Shown here: piece by piece, positions 19,397-29,191 of the stretch
How the letters are laid out: each line of letters begins with the position of its first letter
How positions within the stretch are numbered: the stretch's first letter is position 1
Assembly (NCBI RefSeq): GCF_001957135.1
Contig: NZ_MPHK01000008.1
Coordinates: 140,924 to 204,923, forward strand
Direction of reading: 5' to 3'
Source: Shewanella sp. UCD-KL21
GTDB lineage: Bacteria > Pseudomonadota > Gammaproteobacteria > Enterobacterales > Shewanellaceae
DNA: 64,000 nucleotides
Program-made: the position numbers and the translations under genes
Notes under the pieces: generated by a model
Databases searched by the model: none
Seen by the model: only the letters and a program-made list of their open reading frames with translations
What the model was told of the DNA's origin: nothing

Positions 19397-20362
19397 TTAC
19401 TGCACGTTCTCGCTGTCGCTAAATTCGCCAGCAAATAATGCTGATGATAAGTAACGCTCTGCAGCAGAAGGCAAAATAACAACAATATTTTTGCCTGCAT
19501 ACTCAGGTAGTTCAGCAATACGATTCGCTGCAACTACAGCTGCACCAGAAGAAATACCCACTAAGATACCTTCTTCTTTCATTAAGCGGCGCGCCATATC
19601 AATTGCATCTTCATTGCTAACGGCTTGCACAAGATCAACCAAATCTAAATCTAAGTTGCCAGGGATGAAACCTGCGCCAATACCTTGAATTTTATGTGGC
19701 CCAGGTTGAAGTGGCTCACCTGCTTTAGCTTGAGCAATAACTTGTGAATCAACTGGCTCAACTGCCACAGAGACAATGTCTTTGTTCTGACTTTTTAAGT
19801 AACGGCTCACACCGGTAATAGTACCGCCCGTACCAACACCTGCTACGAATACATCGACTTTACCATCGGTGTCATTCCAGATTTCTGGGCCTGTGGTTTT
19901 TTCATGAATTTCTGGGTTAGCAGGGTTACTGAATTGACCAAGAATAAGGTACTTTTCAGGATCTGATAAACGAATTTCTTCTGCTTTATCAATTGCGCCT
20001 TTCATGCCTTTAGCGCCTTCAGTTAACACAAGGTTAGCACCTAATGCTTTTAGTAATTTGCGGCGCTCAAGGCTCATGGTATTTGGCATAGTAAGTGTTA
20101 GCTGGTAACCGCGCGCGGCAGCAACATAAGCCAGTGCAATACCGGTATTACCTGAGGTTGGCTCAACTAATTCGATACCAGCTTTTAGGGTACCTTTCTT
20201 TTCGGCATCCCAAATCATGTTGGCACCGATACGACATTTAACGCTGAAACTTGGATTGCGTGCTTCTATTTTTGCTAGCACATTACCATTGCTTACTCGA
20301 TTAAGGCGCACTAGTGGGGTATTACCTAGCGTATATGAATTGTCTTCGTAAATGTTGCTCAT
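19397..20362 (-). CDS. cysK: Cysteine synthase A (O-acetylserine sulfhydrylase)
   Basis: A 321-residue PLP enzyme that makes cysteine from O-acetylserine and sulfide. The PLP lysine is Lys42 in [11 protein letters not shown], the substrate loop PTSGNTG is at about 68-74, the phosphate-binding loop is [10 protein letters not shown], and GISSGA closes the cofactor site. All are as in E. coli CysK (323 residues). The final residues are FSDSENVQ rather than the usual ...I C-terminus that docks into CysE, so complex formation with serine acetyltransferase may be altered; this is inference. The 357-base upstream spacer separates it from the divergent KAS III gene. cysZ, another sulfur gene, is 4 kb away. 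Confidence 0.96.
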   Translation of the reverse strand: MSNIYEDNSYTLGNTPLVRLNRVSNGNVLAKIEARNPSFSVKCRIGANMIWDAEKKGTLKAGIELVEPTSGNTGIALAYVAAARGYQLTLTMPNTMSLERRKLLKALGANLVLTEGAKGMKGAIDKAEEIRLSDPEKYLILGQFSNPANPEIHEKTTGPEIWNDTDGKVDVFVAGVGTGGTITGVSRYLKSQNKDIVSVAVEPVDSQVIAQAKAGEPLQPGPHKIQGIGAGFIPGNLDLDLVDLVQAVSNEDAIDMARRLMKEEGILVGISSGAAVVAANRIAELPEYAGKNIVVILPSAAERYLSSALFAGEFSDSENVQ

Positions 20363-20719
20363 GGTTTAGCTCCTTGTTTGCATTGTCTAATGATAATCGG
20401 TTTAGGTGGCTTTAACAGTGACAGTTAGTTATTCGTTATTCCTTTTAGTTATTAAAGTAAACTCTACTATAATAATAAAGCATCTTCTTAATTAACAATC
20501 ATTTACTTTTGCTGCAACAGTTAAGCACATTATAACTCGCTTAGATGGTCAGACCTTTAGCAAATCGTCAATTAGTGCTTAGCGAAAATGCCAGAACCCA
20601 ATAGACTTGTTTTAATTGTAAAATTTTCCCCGTATTAGCCTGATGACCAAAAGTTAGCAGTATGGCAATGTCGAAGTGGGAAACTTGTTACTCCCCAATA
20701 CCTTAATGGCGGATATAAT
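20363..20719. other. cysK-KAS III divergent spacer
   Basis: A 357-base AT-rich spacer between divergent genes. I see no ORF and no clear operator. It should contain both promoters; a CysB site is expected by analogy but no reliable consensus could be located by eye. Confidence 0.5.
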
Positions 20720-21841
20720 ATGAACAAAGTGGTGATTTCAGGAAGTGGACTTTACACCCCACCCCATAGCATTAGTAATGAAGAGCTGGTAACAAGCCTT
20801 AATAGTTACGTCGACCAATATAACAGCCAGCATGCCAGCTCAATCGCGAATGGTGAGCTAAACGCATTAGCCCACTCATCAGCAGAATTTATCGAAAAAG
20901 CCTCAGGAATTAAGCAGCGTTATGTGATGGTCAAAGAGGGCATTTTAGACACAAACATCATGATGCCTTTGATAAAAGACCGCCCAAGTACTGAATTATC
21001 TATGCAGGCTGAAATGGGTATCGCGGCGGCGAATAAAGCCTTAGCTCAGGCTAAACTGCTCGCCAGTGACATTGACTTAGTGATTGTTGCCTGCGCTTAT
21101 ACTCAGCGCTCATACCCTGCAATCGCCATCGAAATTCAGCAAGCCATGGGCACAAAGGGCTTTGCCTATGACATGTTGGTGGCGTGTTCGTCAGCCACGT
21201 TTTCCATAGTCAATGCCGTCAATGCGGTGCAGTCAGGTACAGCGTCTAGGGTATTGGTGATCAACCCTGAAATATGTTCGCCGCAGGTTAATTATCGCGA
21301 TCGCGATAGCCACTTTATTTTTGGCGATGTCGCCACCGCTGTGGTGGTTGAAAAAGCGAACAATGCGCACACCGAGTTTGCTTTTAATGTGTTGTCGAGC
21401 AAATGCGTGACTGATTACTCTAATAATATCCGCAGTAACTTTGGTCATATGAATCGTTGTGATCCTCTCAATGCTAACAGCAGTGATAAGTTGTTCCATC
21501 AACAAGGGCGTAAGGTATTTAAAGAGTTGCTGCCGATGATTTATCAGCATTTAGACAAGCAACTCGAACAAGAGCTGATACAAGCCAATGAATTTAAACG
21601 CTTGTGGTTACATCAAGCCAATATCAATATGAATCAGTTTGTGGTGCGTAAACTGCTCGGTGACAATGTGGATGCAGCGCAGGCACCAGTGGTATTAGAT
21701 GAATACGCAAACACGGCTTCTGCGGGATCGATTATAGCTTTTAATAAATATAATCAGGACTTTAAAACTGGTGATTTAGGTCTGCTTTGCTCGTTTGGAG
21801 CAGGCTACTCTGTTGGCAGTATTATTTTAGAGAAAACCTAA
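20720..21841 (+). CDS. Beta-ketoacyl-ACP synthase III-like enzyme (FabH2-type)
   Basis: A 373-residue thiolase-fold condensing enzyme. The catalytic triad of KAS III is complete: Cys156 in VACSSA, His298 in LHQANIN and Asn331 in ANTASAG. It is longer than housekeeping FabH (about 317), with an insert after the N-terminal strand (SLNSYVDQYNSQHASSIANGEL) and another around 225-260. This resembles the second FabH of marine Vibrio and Shewanella and, more distantly, DarB-like condensing enzymes; the primer and extender substrates are unknown. It is not in a fatty-acid operon and is followed at once by a terminator. The ATG at 20720 has a weak ribosome site. Confidence 0.88.
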   Translation: MNKVVISGSGLYTPPHSISNEELVTSLNSYVDQYNSQHASSIANGELNALAHSSAEFIEKASGIKQRYVMVKEGILDTNIMMPLIKDRPSTELSMQAEMGIAAANKALAQAKLLASDIDLVIVACAYTQRSYPAIAIEIQQAMGTKGFAYDMLVACSSATFSIVNAVNAVQSGTASRVLVINPEICSPQVNYRDRDSHFIFGDVATAVVVEKANNAHTEFAFNVLSSKCVTDYSNNIRSNFGHMNRCDPLNANSSDKLFHQQGRKVFKELLPMIYQHLDKQLEQELIQANEFKRLWLHQANINMNQFVVRKLLGDNVDAAQAPVVLDEYANTASAGSIIAFNKYNQDFKTGDLGLLCSFGAGYSVGSIILEKT

Positions 21842-21867
21842 TTTTAACTGTGTGTACTTTCAGCTAA

Positions 21868-21899
21868 ATCAAAAAGACTGCCAAGGCAGTCTTTTTGAT
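21868..21899. terminator. Bidirectional terminator
   Basis: Fifteen-base arms containing AAAAAGACTGCC and GGCAGTCTTTTT meet at AA. It sits between the KAS III gene and the convergent DUF5916 gene and can work on both strands. Confidence 0.9.
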
Positions 21900-21953
21900 C
21901 ATCAATGGGTAAAACCTTGAGTAACTAAGCAACTAACGGCTAGCAACTAACAG

Positions 21954-24350
21954 CTAGAGCAACCAGGCATAACTTACTTTCATAAAGTAGGTTTTATCTT
22001 TTTGGGTTAATGAATCGATTTCATCGGTAGCGATCAAGCCGTCAGAGTAACCCAGATAAAATACACTTTGTGGATTTAGCTTATAGCCATATAAAATTTC
22101 ATTGCCTAAATTCTGACTTTGCTTATTCGGCGATTGGTATTGATATAAACTTGGATCGCGCTCAATATCGGTATAGACACTGCTTAAACGTAAAAAGCTA
22201 TTTAAGCTGATTTGCCAATTGAGACGTAAATCAGTCAGGTTAGCGGTAAACAAAGTACCTTCATCAACATCAAGGGTTTGGTAGCGATGATTCACATCTA
22301 AGATGATTGACTCAGTCACCTTCCACTCCACCGCCGGGTTAAACATAGTCACAGTCGCCGCACGGTCGTTGGCGTAATCAATATCATCGCCGTAGTTCAT
22401 ATCAATTTCTAATTTTAGTGACTCTATGGGGGTAAAGTTGGCATACAACCAATTGAAATTAATATCGTACATGGTGGTATTACCATCAATGGCCAATGTT
22501 GAGCCATCAAGGCGTCTACCTACGCGGTCCTTGTGAACAAAACCGGTTGATATATAACTTTGTAAACCGCCGTTAAATTCAATATACACCTCAGCTTCTT
22601 GTTCAATTTTTTCATTATTTTGATTGTGGGTAATGTCCCAATCGCCGCCAAATACCACTTTGTTGAAAAAGTTTTCCATTGGGTACCAAACATAATTACC
22701 GCCGGCGACAAACTTACTGGCATCAATTCGGTCAATAAAACCTAAGTCAGCTCTAAAGTCTTCACCAATGGATTCATAACGGCTAAAGGCGCGCCAGTTA
22801 CGACGTATATGGTCATAGCTTAACCGGTACATACTGTCGGAAAAGTTATCTTGCTTGTTGGTGCGCAGTACGCGTTCGTTATATTCACAATTACCCAACT
22901 CACAGCTTTGTGGCGGGGCGCTGCAATCCTCGCCTTGGCAAAACTGCTGAAATAAGTCATCAGGGTATTGCGTGTCTGAAAATACATATTGCCCGGTAAA
23001 GGTATCTTGCTCAGTGGGCTGATACTTGATATCAACACTGGCAATATAGTTATGGTAATTCTCAGAGGTTTTAGCGGTAACCAGGCCACCAAAAGAGAGC
23101 TTTTTGTTGGGGTCAAAGCGGTACCTTGCGGCAAGGTTATAGCTTTCTTCATCAATACTGGCGATATCTGAACTTAAGTTACCCGGGATTAAAAACTGGG
23201 TGCTTTCGTCATTAGCCGCTAACACAGCTAAAGTATGATCATCAGTTTTACTGGTAAGCTTTAGCCCATAATCAGGCGAGGCAATATTACGAGTGTGCAA
23301 TAGGCTTAATTGGGTATCAAAATAATCTTTGTTATCTAAAAAGAAAGCACGTTTTTCTGGATAAAACAGCGCAAAGGTATTGTTAACATCTAGCTGACCA
23401 GAATCGGCTTCTACTTGGGAAAAGTCAGGATTAATCGTGGCATTTAATAGAGTGGTGGGGGTAATGCCCCAACGTAAATCTAGCCCTGCTTCAATGTGAT
23501 TATCATCTTCCCAAGGCTGATTTGGAACAAGCTCTCGTTGATTATTACTGGTTGCCACCACTGATGGCGTGATTTGAATGTCTTTACCTTGTTTAGCGCC
23601 AGCAAGCCCTGTTACGGTGCCGAGCTGGCATAATTGACATGACACATTACGATCAATTTTATGGCTTGATATACGGTGGGTTTCATTTCTTGGGTAAAAA
23701 CGAATTAACTCAATGCCCCAAGTTTGCAGGTCTTTATTGTCATCAAAGTTAAATAGTCTTAATGGCAGCTCTAATTCAACTTGATAACCTTGGGCTGTGA
23801 TCTGACCGCTGGCATACCAAATGCCATCCCAAGCATCACTTTCTTCACCTGTTAGCTCGTTTTCAATGGAGTCATTTTGAACCCCATAAGGGTTGATAAA
23901 AAACTGATAGGCAAGGCGAGCATTATTAAAGGTGTCGAGCTTAATACCGACTTGATCATCACCCCATGAGCTATCACGGTCTCGAAGATTGCTGCGGATC
24001 TGTTCAGGGTTTGGGTCATTAGCTAAAAAGGCAACAAACAAACTGGTTTCTGTGGCAAAGATTTTTGCTTCCGTGCTAACGGGGGCGGCAATATTTTCAC
24101 CCGGTGAGGTTTCATATTTAAGCTGCATAGTGGCAGCTTGTTGCCACTGTGGCTCATTCAACTCGCCATCGATTTCTACAGCCTCGGATAAGGTTGGAAT
24201 CGCAATATTAAATTGACTTGCATCACCAGCGATAACAGAAGCAGGGAGCAGAAAAGTGCTAAAAAACGCGCTTAAAATAGCTGCGCTTCTAATGGTGGAA
24301 TGTGATAGAAACAAAGGTGTTGTCAGGTATTTATTCACAATATTTCTCAT
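21954..24350 (-). CDS. DUF5916 / CBM9-like outer-membrane protein
   Basis: A 798-residue exported protein. A long signal peptide (about residues 1-41, ending ASVIAGDAS) is followed by a carbohydrate-binding-module-9-like domain (about 50-230; IDGELNEPQWQQA, then VGIKLDTFNN) and then a long series of alternating strands that should form an outer-membrane barrel (from about 290 to the end SYAWLL). The join carries the family segment LFYPEKRAFFLDNKDYF. An extracellular-loop-like insert holds a cysteine cluster (FCQGEDCSAPPQSCELGNC) and another pair is SCQLC. Proteins of this type occur in Shewanella and Alteromonas and are of unknown role, perhaps in glycan or lipid handling. It is monocistronic. 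The 5' end of the frame is supported by the signal peptide only. Confidence 0.85.
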   Translation of the reverse strand: MRNIVNKYLTTPLFLSHSTIRSAAILSAFFSTFLLPASVIAGDASQFNIAIPTLSEAVEIDGELNEPQWQQAATMQLKYETSPGENIAAPVSTEAKIFATETSLFVAFLANDPNPEQIRSNLRDRDSSWGDDQVGIKLDTFNNARLAYQFFINPYGVQNDSIENELTGEESDAWDGIWYASGQITAQGYQVELELPLRLFNFDDNKDLQTWGIELIRFYPRNETHRISSHKIDRNVSCQLCQLGTVTGLAGAKQGKDIQITPSVVATSNNQRELVPNQPWEDDNHIEAGLDLRWGITPTTLLNATINPDFSQVEADSGQLDVNNTFALFYPEKRAFFLDNKDYFDTQLSLLHTRNIASPDYGLKLTSKTDDHTLAVLAANDESTQFLIPGNLSSDIASIDEESYNLAARYRFDPNKKLSFGGLVTAKTSENYHNYIASVDIKYQPTEQDTFTGQYVFSDTQYPDDLFQQFCQGEDCSAPPQSCELGNCEYNERVLRTNKQDNFSDSMYRLSYDHIRRNWRAFSRYESIGEDFRADLGFIDRIDASKFVAGGNYVWYPMENFFNKVVFGGDWDITHNQNNEKIEQEAEVYIEFNGGLQSYISTGFVHKDRVGRRLDGSTLAIDGNTTMYDINFNWLYANFTPIESLKLEIDMNYGDDIDYANDRAATVTMFNPAVEWKVTESIILDVNHRYQTLDVDEGTLFTANLTDLRLNWQISLNSFLRLSSVYTDIERDPSLYQYQSPNKQSQNLGNEILYGYKLNPQSVFYLGYSDGLIATDEIDSLTQKDKTYFMKVSYAWLL

Positions 24351-24472
24351 GATGGATCTGTAACTTATTGTTAGTTTGCGAGATTGTCGCAGAAAGTCAT
24401 ACTAAAGTCGTTAATTTTATGTGATTAAAATGTTTTTATTTGTTGCTGATTTTGAGGCGGTTGAGTTTACAG

Positions 24473-24526
24473 GCTTGGGTTAAAGACTTAAGTTTTAGAG
24501 CTTGAGTTAAAGACTTGAGTTTAAAG
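24473..24526. repeat. 27-bp direct repeat, two copies
   Basis: GCTTGGGTTAAAGACTTAAG and its second copy GCTTGAGTTAAAGACTTGAG begin 27 bases apart and differ at few positions. A further fragment (GCTTAGCTTGAGGGCTTG) follows. AT-rich spacer repeat of unknown meaning. Confidence 0.7.
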
Positions 24527-24692
24527 GCTTAGCTTGAGGGCTTGAAATTAACAATGGCTAAATATTTACTTGTAAACAACTGGGGTGACTGTTCGATAGG
24601 GCGCTTTCTATAGTTAGCCTCACATGAATACTTAAAAAAAACTATTAATCAGAGCATTAGTCAGAGGTCTCAGTAAGAGACAGATATGCAAT

Positions 24693-24720
24693 AAAAAGCC
24701 TCAACCAAATGTCGAGGCTT
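24693..24720 (-). terminator. Terminator after cysZ
   Basis: AAGCCTC and GAGGCTT form the stem core with an 11-base loop; on the minus strand Us follow (AAAAA on the plus strand). It is 48 bases beyond the cysZ stop. Confidence 0.75.
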
Positions 24721-24767
24721 GTTGATATCGATTCAGCACAATTAACAACGATATTCTAATTGCGAAA

Positions 24768-25532
24768 TTATTCAGGCGCTATTTCTGGATGCTTATAAGC
24801 ATCACGGTATTTATCAACCCACATGGCGGTGGCGCCGCAAATAGCGACTGGCATGACGATAAAGTTCACAATCGGGATCATTGAAAACAGCGTTACTGTG
24901 GCGCCAAAGGTGTAGCTAGTGCCTTTAGTTTGATTGAGGGCAAACTTCATATCCTCAAACGGCACCTTATGGTTATCGAATGGAAAGTCGCAATACTGAA
25001 TTGCCATCATCCACGCACTGAATAAAAACCATAAAACGGGGGCGGCGGTTTGGCCAACAACAGGCACGATAAATAACACTAAAAACAGTAATGCTCTTGG
25101 CAGGTAGTACTTTAATTTAGTCCACTCTCGGCCCATTATTCGCGGCAAATCTTTAATTAAATCTACCGTAGTGCCAGAGTTAAGTGACTTACCCGTTAAG
25201 TGCATCTCAACTTTTTCAGCCAGCAGGCCATTAAAGGGCGCAGCTATCCAGTTCATCACTGAGCTAAAGATAAATGACATCACCACTAATAAGCTCACTA
25301 CCGCCAGTGGCCACAGGAAAAAATTTAACCATGTGAGGTATTCGGGGATTTGGCCGTTCATCCAAGCAAACATTTCATCTAATTTACCAATGGCAAAATA
25401 AATGACCGTTGAGAATAAAACTAAGTTAACCATTAATGGAATGAAGACAAATGTTCTTAGCCCCGGTTGTTTTATGAGCTTAAACCCATCCATAAAATAA
25501 TTAACACCACTTTTCATTGGTTTAATTGGCAT
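24768..25532 (-). CDS. cysZ: Sulfate transporter CysZ
   Basis: A 254-residue inner-membrane protein of the CysZ family, which conducts sulfate into the cell for assimilation to cysteine. Several hydrophobic segments are visible (about 28-48, 70-95, 147-180, 205-235) with the family features FNGLLAEKVE, PRIMGREWTKLKYYLPRAL and the segment QYCDFPFDNHK. The length equals that of E. coli CysZ (253). It is divergent from smc over a 204-base spacer. In E. coli cysZ adjoins cysK; here cysK is about 4 kb away. Confidence 0.95.
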   Translation of the reverse strand: MPIKPMKSGVNYFMDGFKLIKQPGLRTFVFIPLMVNLVLFSTVIYFAIGKLDEMFAWMNGQIPEYLTWLNFFLWPLAVVSLLVVMSFIFSSVMNWIAAPFNGLLAEKVEMHLTGKSLNSGTTVDLIKDLPRIMGREWTKLKYYLPRALLFLVLFIVPVVGQTAAPVLWFLFSAWMMAIQYCDFPFDNHKVPFEDMKFALNQTKGTSYTFGATVTLFSMIPIVNFIVMPVAICGATAMWVDKYRDAYKHPEIAPE

Positions 25533-25736
25533 CGATTACATCCTTGAAAAAACTAGTTATGATGATTGTGGTGATGCATTGAGCGGAAAACAAGCCTTAA
25601 AGTGTGTTTAAGTCATAAAAATCGTTACAAAATGCAGCGCGATTGGTAAAGTTGTACTTTATCCGTCTTACGCAGACCAGATGATTATTCATCGACGCTT
25701 CTTATTCAATCTCACTGGAACAACTTCACAAGCATA

Positions 25737-28700
25737 ATGCGATTAAAACAAATAAAACTTGCTGGCTTTAAGTCGTTCGTTGACTCCACCAAAATTCCCT
25801 TTAACCAACCTTTAACGGCCATTATAGGCCCCAATGGGTGTGGTAAATCCAATGTGATTGATGCCGTGCGCTGGGTGCTAGGCGAAAGCTCTGCCAAGCA
25901 TTTGCGTGGCGACTCGATGATGGATGTGATTTTTAATGGCTCTAGCGCCAGAAAACCTGTGTCAGTTGCCAGCATTGAGTTGAGCTTTGAAAATCTCGAT
26001 GGTCGATTAGCAGGCCAATATGCCAGTTATCAAGAAATATCGGTAAAAAGACAAGTCAGTCGCGATGGTGACTCAAATTACTTTTTGAATGGTCAAAAGT
26101 GTCGCCGTAAAGATATTACTGATTTATTTATGGGCACAGGTTTGGGCCCTCGCAGCTATGCCATTATCGAGCAGGGGACGATTTCGCGTCTTATTGAATC
26201 TAAACCCCAAGAACTGCGGGTTTTTATTGAAGAAGCCGCAGGGATTTCCCGTTATAAAGAACGCCGCCGAGAAACCGAAAACCGCATTCGTCATACCCGT
26301 GAAAATCTAGAGCGATTGGGCGATATTCGCTTAGAGCTCGGTAGCCAAATCGACAAGCTTGAACAACAAGCGCAGGCCGCCAAGCAATATCGTGAGTTTA
26401 AGCAACAAGAACGCGACTTACATGCGCAATTGTTGGTGATGCGTTATCAAGAACTTAAAAGCCAAAGCGACAATATTGCCCAAGAGATTTTACAACTTGA
26501 AGTTAATTTAGCATCAGCCAATGCTGATGGTGAAACCACTGAATTAACCCTTACTCAGTTTAAAACCCAAATTGCGGAGTTAACTGCAGCTGAGCAACAG
26601 TTGGTGGCCGAGTATTATCAAGCAGGCACTGAAATCGCTAAGCTTGAACAACAGCTTAAACATCAACAGCTACAAGATAATCAGCTGGAAAAACAATTAG
26701 CAGATCTCATTTCGCAGCAGCAAGTTGCCAGCAATGGGTTACAAGCCTTGATGCTGCAAGAGCAACAGTTGACTGCACAACTGGCTGAGGGCAAACCTGA
26801 ACTTGTTGCAGCAGAACAAGCGCTGGGCATTATTGATGCTCAGCTGCAAGATGTTGAGCAAAAAGCGGCAGACTTACAGCAGCATTTATCGGTGTTATCT
26901 GATGGCGCGGCGAATGCCAAAATGGCAGCGGCATTAACCCAGAGTAAATTGCAGCATCAACAACAAATGCTGTCGCAGCAGCAAAAACAGTTAATCGAAC
27001 TTAGCGCTGAGCAGCAGCGAAATACTGAGTCTGACTCACAAGCTGAATTAACCGCGCTTGACCTCAAGTTAGCCGCCCTTAAAGAGCAACTTGAGTTAGA
27101 AGATGAAATAAAACATCAACTCACTGATCAGCTTGAAGATAAGCAACAACAGCTGGCTCAGGCAAGTGAAGATTACCAGCAGCAAAAACAGCAGTTATCG
27201 TCATTAAGCGCCAGAAGTGAGCTGATTGAGCAATGGCTAACCACCAATGACGATGAGCAGCAAGCCTTGTGGCAAACCATTGAGGTGACGCCAGGCTGGG
27301 AAAAGGCTGTTGATGTATTACTGCAAGGCATTTTAGCCACCAAAGTGATTGATGCCGGTGAAGCAACTGACCCATCAGTGAGTGGTTTTATTGCTACCGC
27401 TGAGGTGAGCGCGCTCAATCACCAAATTAGCGCCGCGGTCAATTTATCCCCTTGGCTTCACCATGTAAGCTGGTGCGCCAGTGTTGATGAGGCAAAAGCG
27501 CAGCTTAAGCAGATAAGCTCAGATGGCATTATTGCCACCCAAGATGGCTATTTAGTCGGCCATGGTTTTGTCTTTAAAAAAACCGACTCAAAGCAATCAC
27601 AGCTGGCTCTTAAAAATGAGTACCAGCAATTACAAATACAAATTAGCCAATTAAATGAGCAACTGTTGCAGTTGCAGCAGCAAGTGAGCTTACAAACTCA
27701 GCAAGTTGGCGATGCTCACGCGCAAATGAGTCAATCTCAGCTCAAGCATCATCAGTTGCAATTAGATTGCAGTAAGCTTGACGCCCAAAGTCAAAGCTTA
27801 ATGCAGCAACAACAAGACAGATTGCGCCGCCAAAAAAGCCTTGATGAACAAGTGACCCAGCTGCAAGGGCAAATTGGCGCAGGGCAACAAGCCATTGAGC
27901 GATTAACTGCTGAGCTTGAGTTATCCCAGCAAACGCATCAACAGCAGTTGGCAACCCAGCAGCAAGTAAATCAAGATTGGCAAACCGCCAGTCAGCAGCT
28001 ACGAGATTATAAAGCTAACCGCAGTCAGCAAGAGCGTGACAGCAATAGTTGCCGGCAAAAAATGCAACAGTTGCACACTCAAGCGGCAGTATTACAAGCC
28101 AATATTAGCCAGCAAACCCAGCTGAGCGAGTCCACCACAGCGCAAATCAAGCAGCTGCGGGAATCTCAGCGGCAAACTAATGCCAGTTTAGGTGAGCAAC
28201 AATTACAACAGCTGCAAACACAATTAAACGCGCAACTCGACATTCAGCAAGCAAAGCAACAATTGCTTAATTCAAATCGTACCCAGCAGGCAGAGTTACA
28301 AACTCGGCTCGATAGTGCGGTATTGATTCAAAAACAACAGCTTGGTGCACTGCAAAACTTGACTCAGTCTCTCAGCGGGTTAAAGTTACGTCGTGAAGGA
28401 TTAAAAGGTCAGGCCGATGGCCAATTTCAGTTACTTGAAGAACAACAGATAAATATTCAAGATGTGATAGCGCACATTCCTGAAACGGCTAAAGTCATTG
28501 TATGGCAGCGAAACCTTGATAAAGTAAGGGCTCAAATCAGTCATTTAGGGGCCATTAACCTCGCGGCAATCGAAGAGTTTGAGCAGCAAAGTGAACGTAA
28601 GGCTTATTTAGATAATCAAGATAATGATTTAAATAAAGGCTTAGCCACACTTGAAGAGGCCATTCGTAAAATTGATAAGGAAACTCGCACTCGGTTTAAA

Positions 28701-29162
28701 ACCACTTATGATGCGGTCAATGCGGACTTATCAAAGTTATTCCCTAAGGTCTTTGGCGGTGGTAAAGCCTATTTAGCCTTAACGGATGATGATTTACTTG
28801 AAACGGGTGTGACCATTATGGCGCAACCACCGGGTAAGAAGAATAGTACGATTCACCTTCTTAGTGGTGGAGAAAAAGCCTTAACCGCTTTATCATTAGT
28901 ATTTGCCATATTTAGACTAAATCCAGCACCATTTTGTATGCTTGATGAAGTTGATGCACCCTTAGATGACGCCAATGTTGAGCGTTTTTGTCGCTTATTA
29001 AAAGAGATGTCACAGAGTGTGCAGTTTGTTTATATCAGCCATAATAAAATTACTATGGAAATGGCAGATCAATTAATAGGTGTCACTATGCATGAACCGG
29101 GCGTTTCACGTATAGTCGCAGTAGATATCGAAGAAGCGGTGGCACTTGCCGACGCTGAATAA
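25737..29162 (+). CDS. smc: Chromosome segregation protein SMC
   Basis: A 1141-residue SMC ATPase that acts with ScpA and ScpB in chromosome folding and segregation. Walker A GPNGCGKSN is at residues 31-39; two long coiled coils flank a hinge at about 505-640; the C-terminal head has the signature LLSGGEKALTALS and Walker B FCMLDEVDAPLDD. The coils are strikingly rich in glutamine and alanine (runs such as QQQQLAQ and QLQQQ). It leads smc-zipA-ligA (gaps of 29 and 53 bases). The ribosome site of ATG 25737 is weak but the N-terminus MRLKQIKLAGFKSFVDST is exactly the family start. Confidence 0.97.
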   Translation: MRLKQIKLAGFKSFVDSTKIPFNQPLTAIIGPNGCGKSNVIDAVRWVLGESSAKHLRGDSMMDVIFNGSSARKPVSVASIELSFENLDGRLAGQYASYQEISVKRQVSRDGDSNYFLNGQKCRRKDITDLFMGTGLGPRSYAIIEQGTISRLIESKPQELRVFIEEAAGISRYKERRRETENRIRHTRENLERLGDIRLELGSQIDKLEQQAQAAKQYREFKQQERDLHAQLLVMRYQELKSQSDNIAQEILQLEVNLASANADGETTELTLTQFKTQIAELTAAEQQLVAEYYQAGTEIAKLEQQLKHQQLQDNQLEKQLADLISQQQVASNGLQALMLQEQQLTAQLAEGKPELVAAEQALGIIDAQLQDVEQKAADLQQHLSVLSDGAANAKMAAALTQSKLQHQQQMLSQQQKQLIELSAEQQRNTESDSQAELTALDLKLAALKEQLELEDEIKHQLTDQLEDKQQQLAQASEDYQQQKQQLSSLSARSELIEQWLTTNDDEQQALWQTIEVTPGWEKAVDVLLQGILATKVIDAGEATDPSVSGFIATAEVSALNHQISAAVNLSPWLHHVSWCASVDEAKAQLKQISSDGIIATQDGYLVGHGFVFKKTDSKQSQLALKNEYQQLQIQISQLNEQLLQLQQQVSLQTQQVGDAHAQMSQSQLKHHQLQLDCSKLDAQSQSLMQQQQDRLRRQKSLDEQVTQLQGQIGAGQQAIERLTAELELSQQTHQQQLATQQQVNQDWQTASQQLRDYKANRSQQERDSNSCRQKMQQLHTQAAVLQANISQQTQLSESTTAQIKQLRESQRQTNASLGEQQLQQLQTQLNAQLDIQQAKQQLLNSNRTQQAELQTRLDSAVLIQKQQLGALQNLTQSLSGLKLRREGLKGQADGQFQLLEEQQINIQDVIAHIPETAKVIVWQRNLDKVRAQISHLGAINLAAIEEFEQQSERKAYLDNQDNDLNKGLATLEEAIRKIDKETRTRFKTTYDAVNADLSKLFPKVFGGGKAYLALTDDDLLETGVTIMAQPPGKKNSTIHLLSGGEKALTALSLVFAIFRLNPAPFCMLDEVDAPLDDANVERFCRLLKEMSQSVQFVYISHNKITMEMADQLIGVTMHEPGVSRIVAVDIEEAVALADAE

Positions 29163-29191
29163 ATAGAATAAATAGGATTACAGGGTCACCA

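Larger units (their letters stand above)
24351..24767. other. Intergenic spacer, 417 bp
   Basis: No ORF is supported. It contains the imperfect 27-bp repeat at 24473-24526 and the terminator of cysZ at 24693-24720. The promoter of the DUF5916 gene must lie near 24360-24470. Confidence 0.55.
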
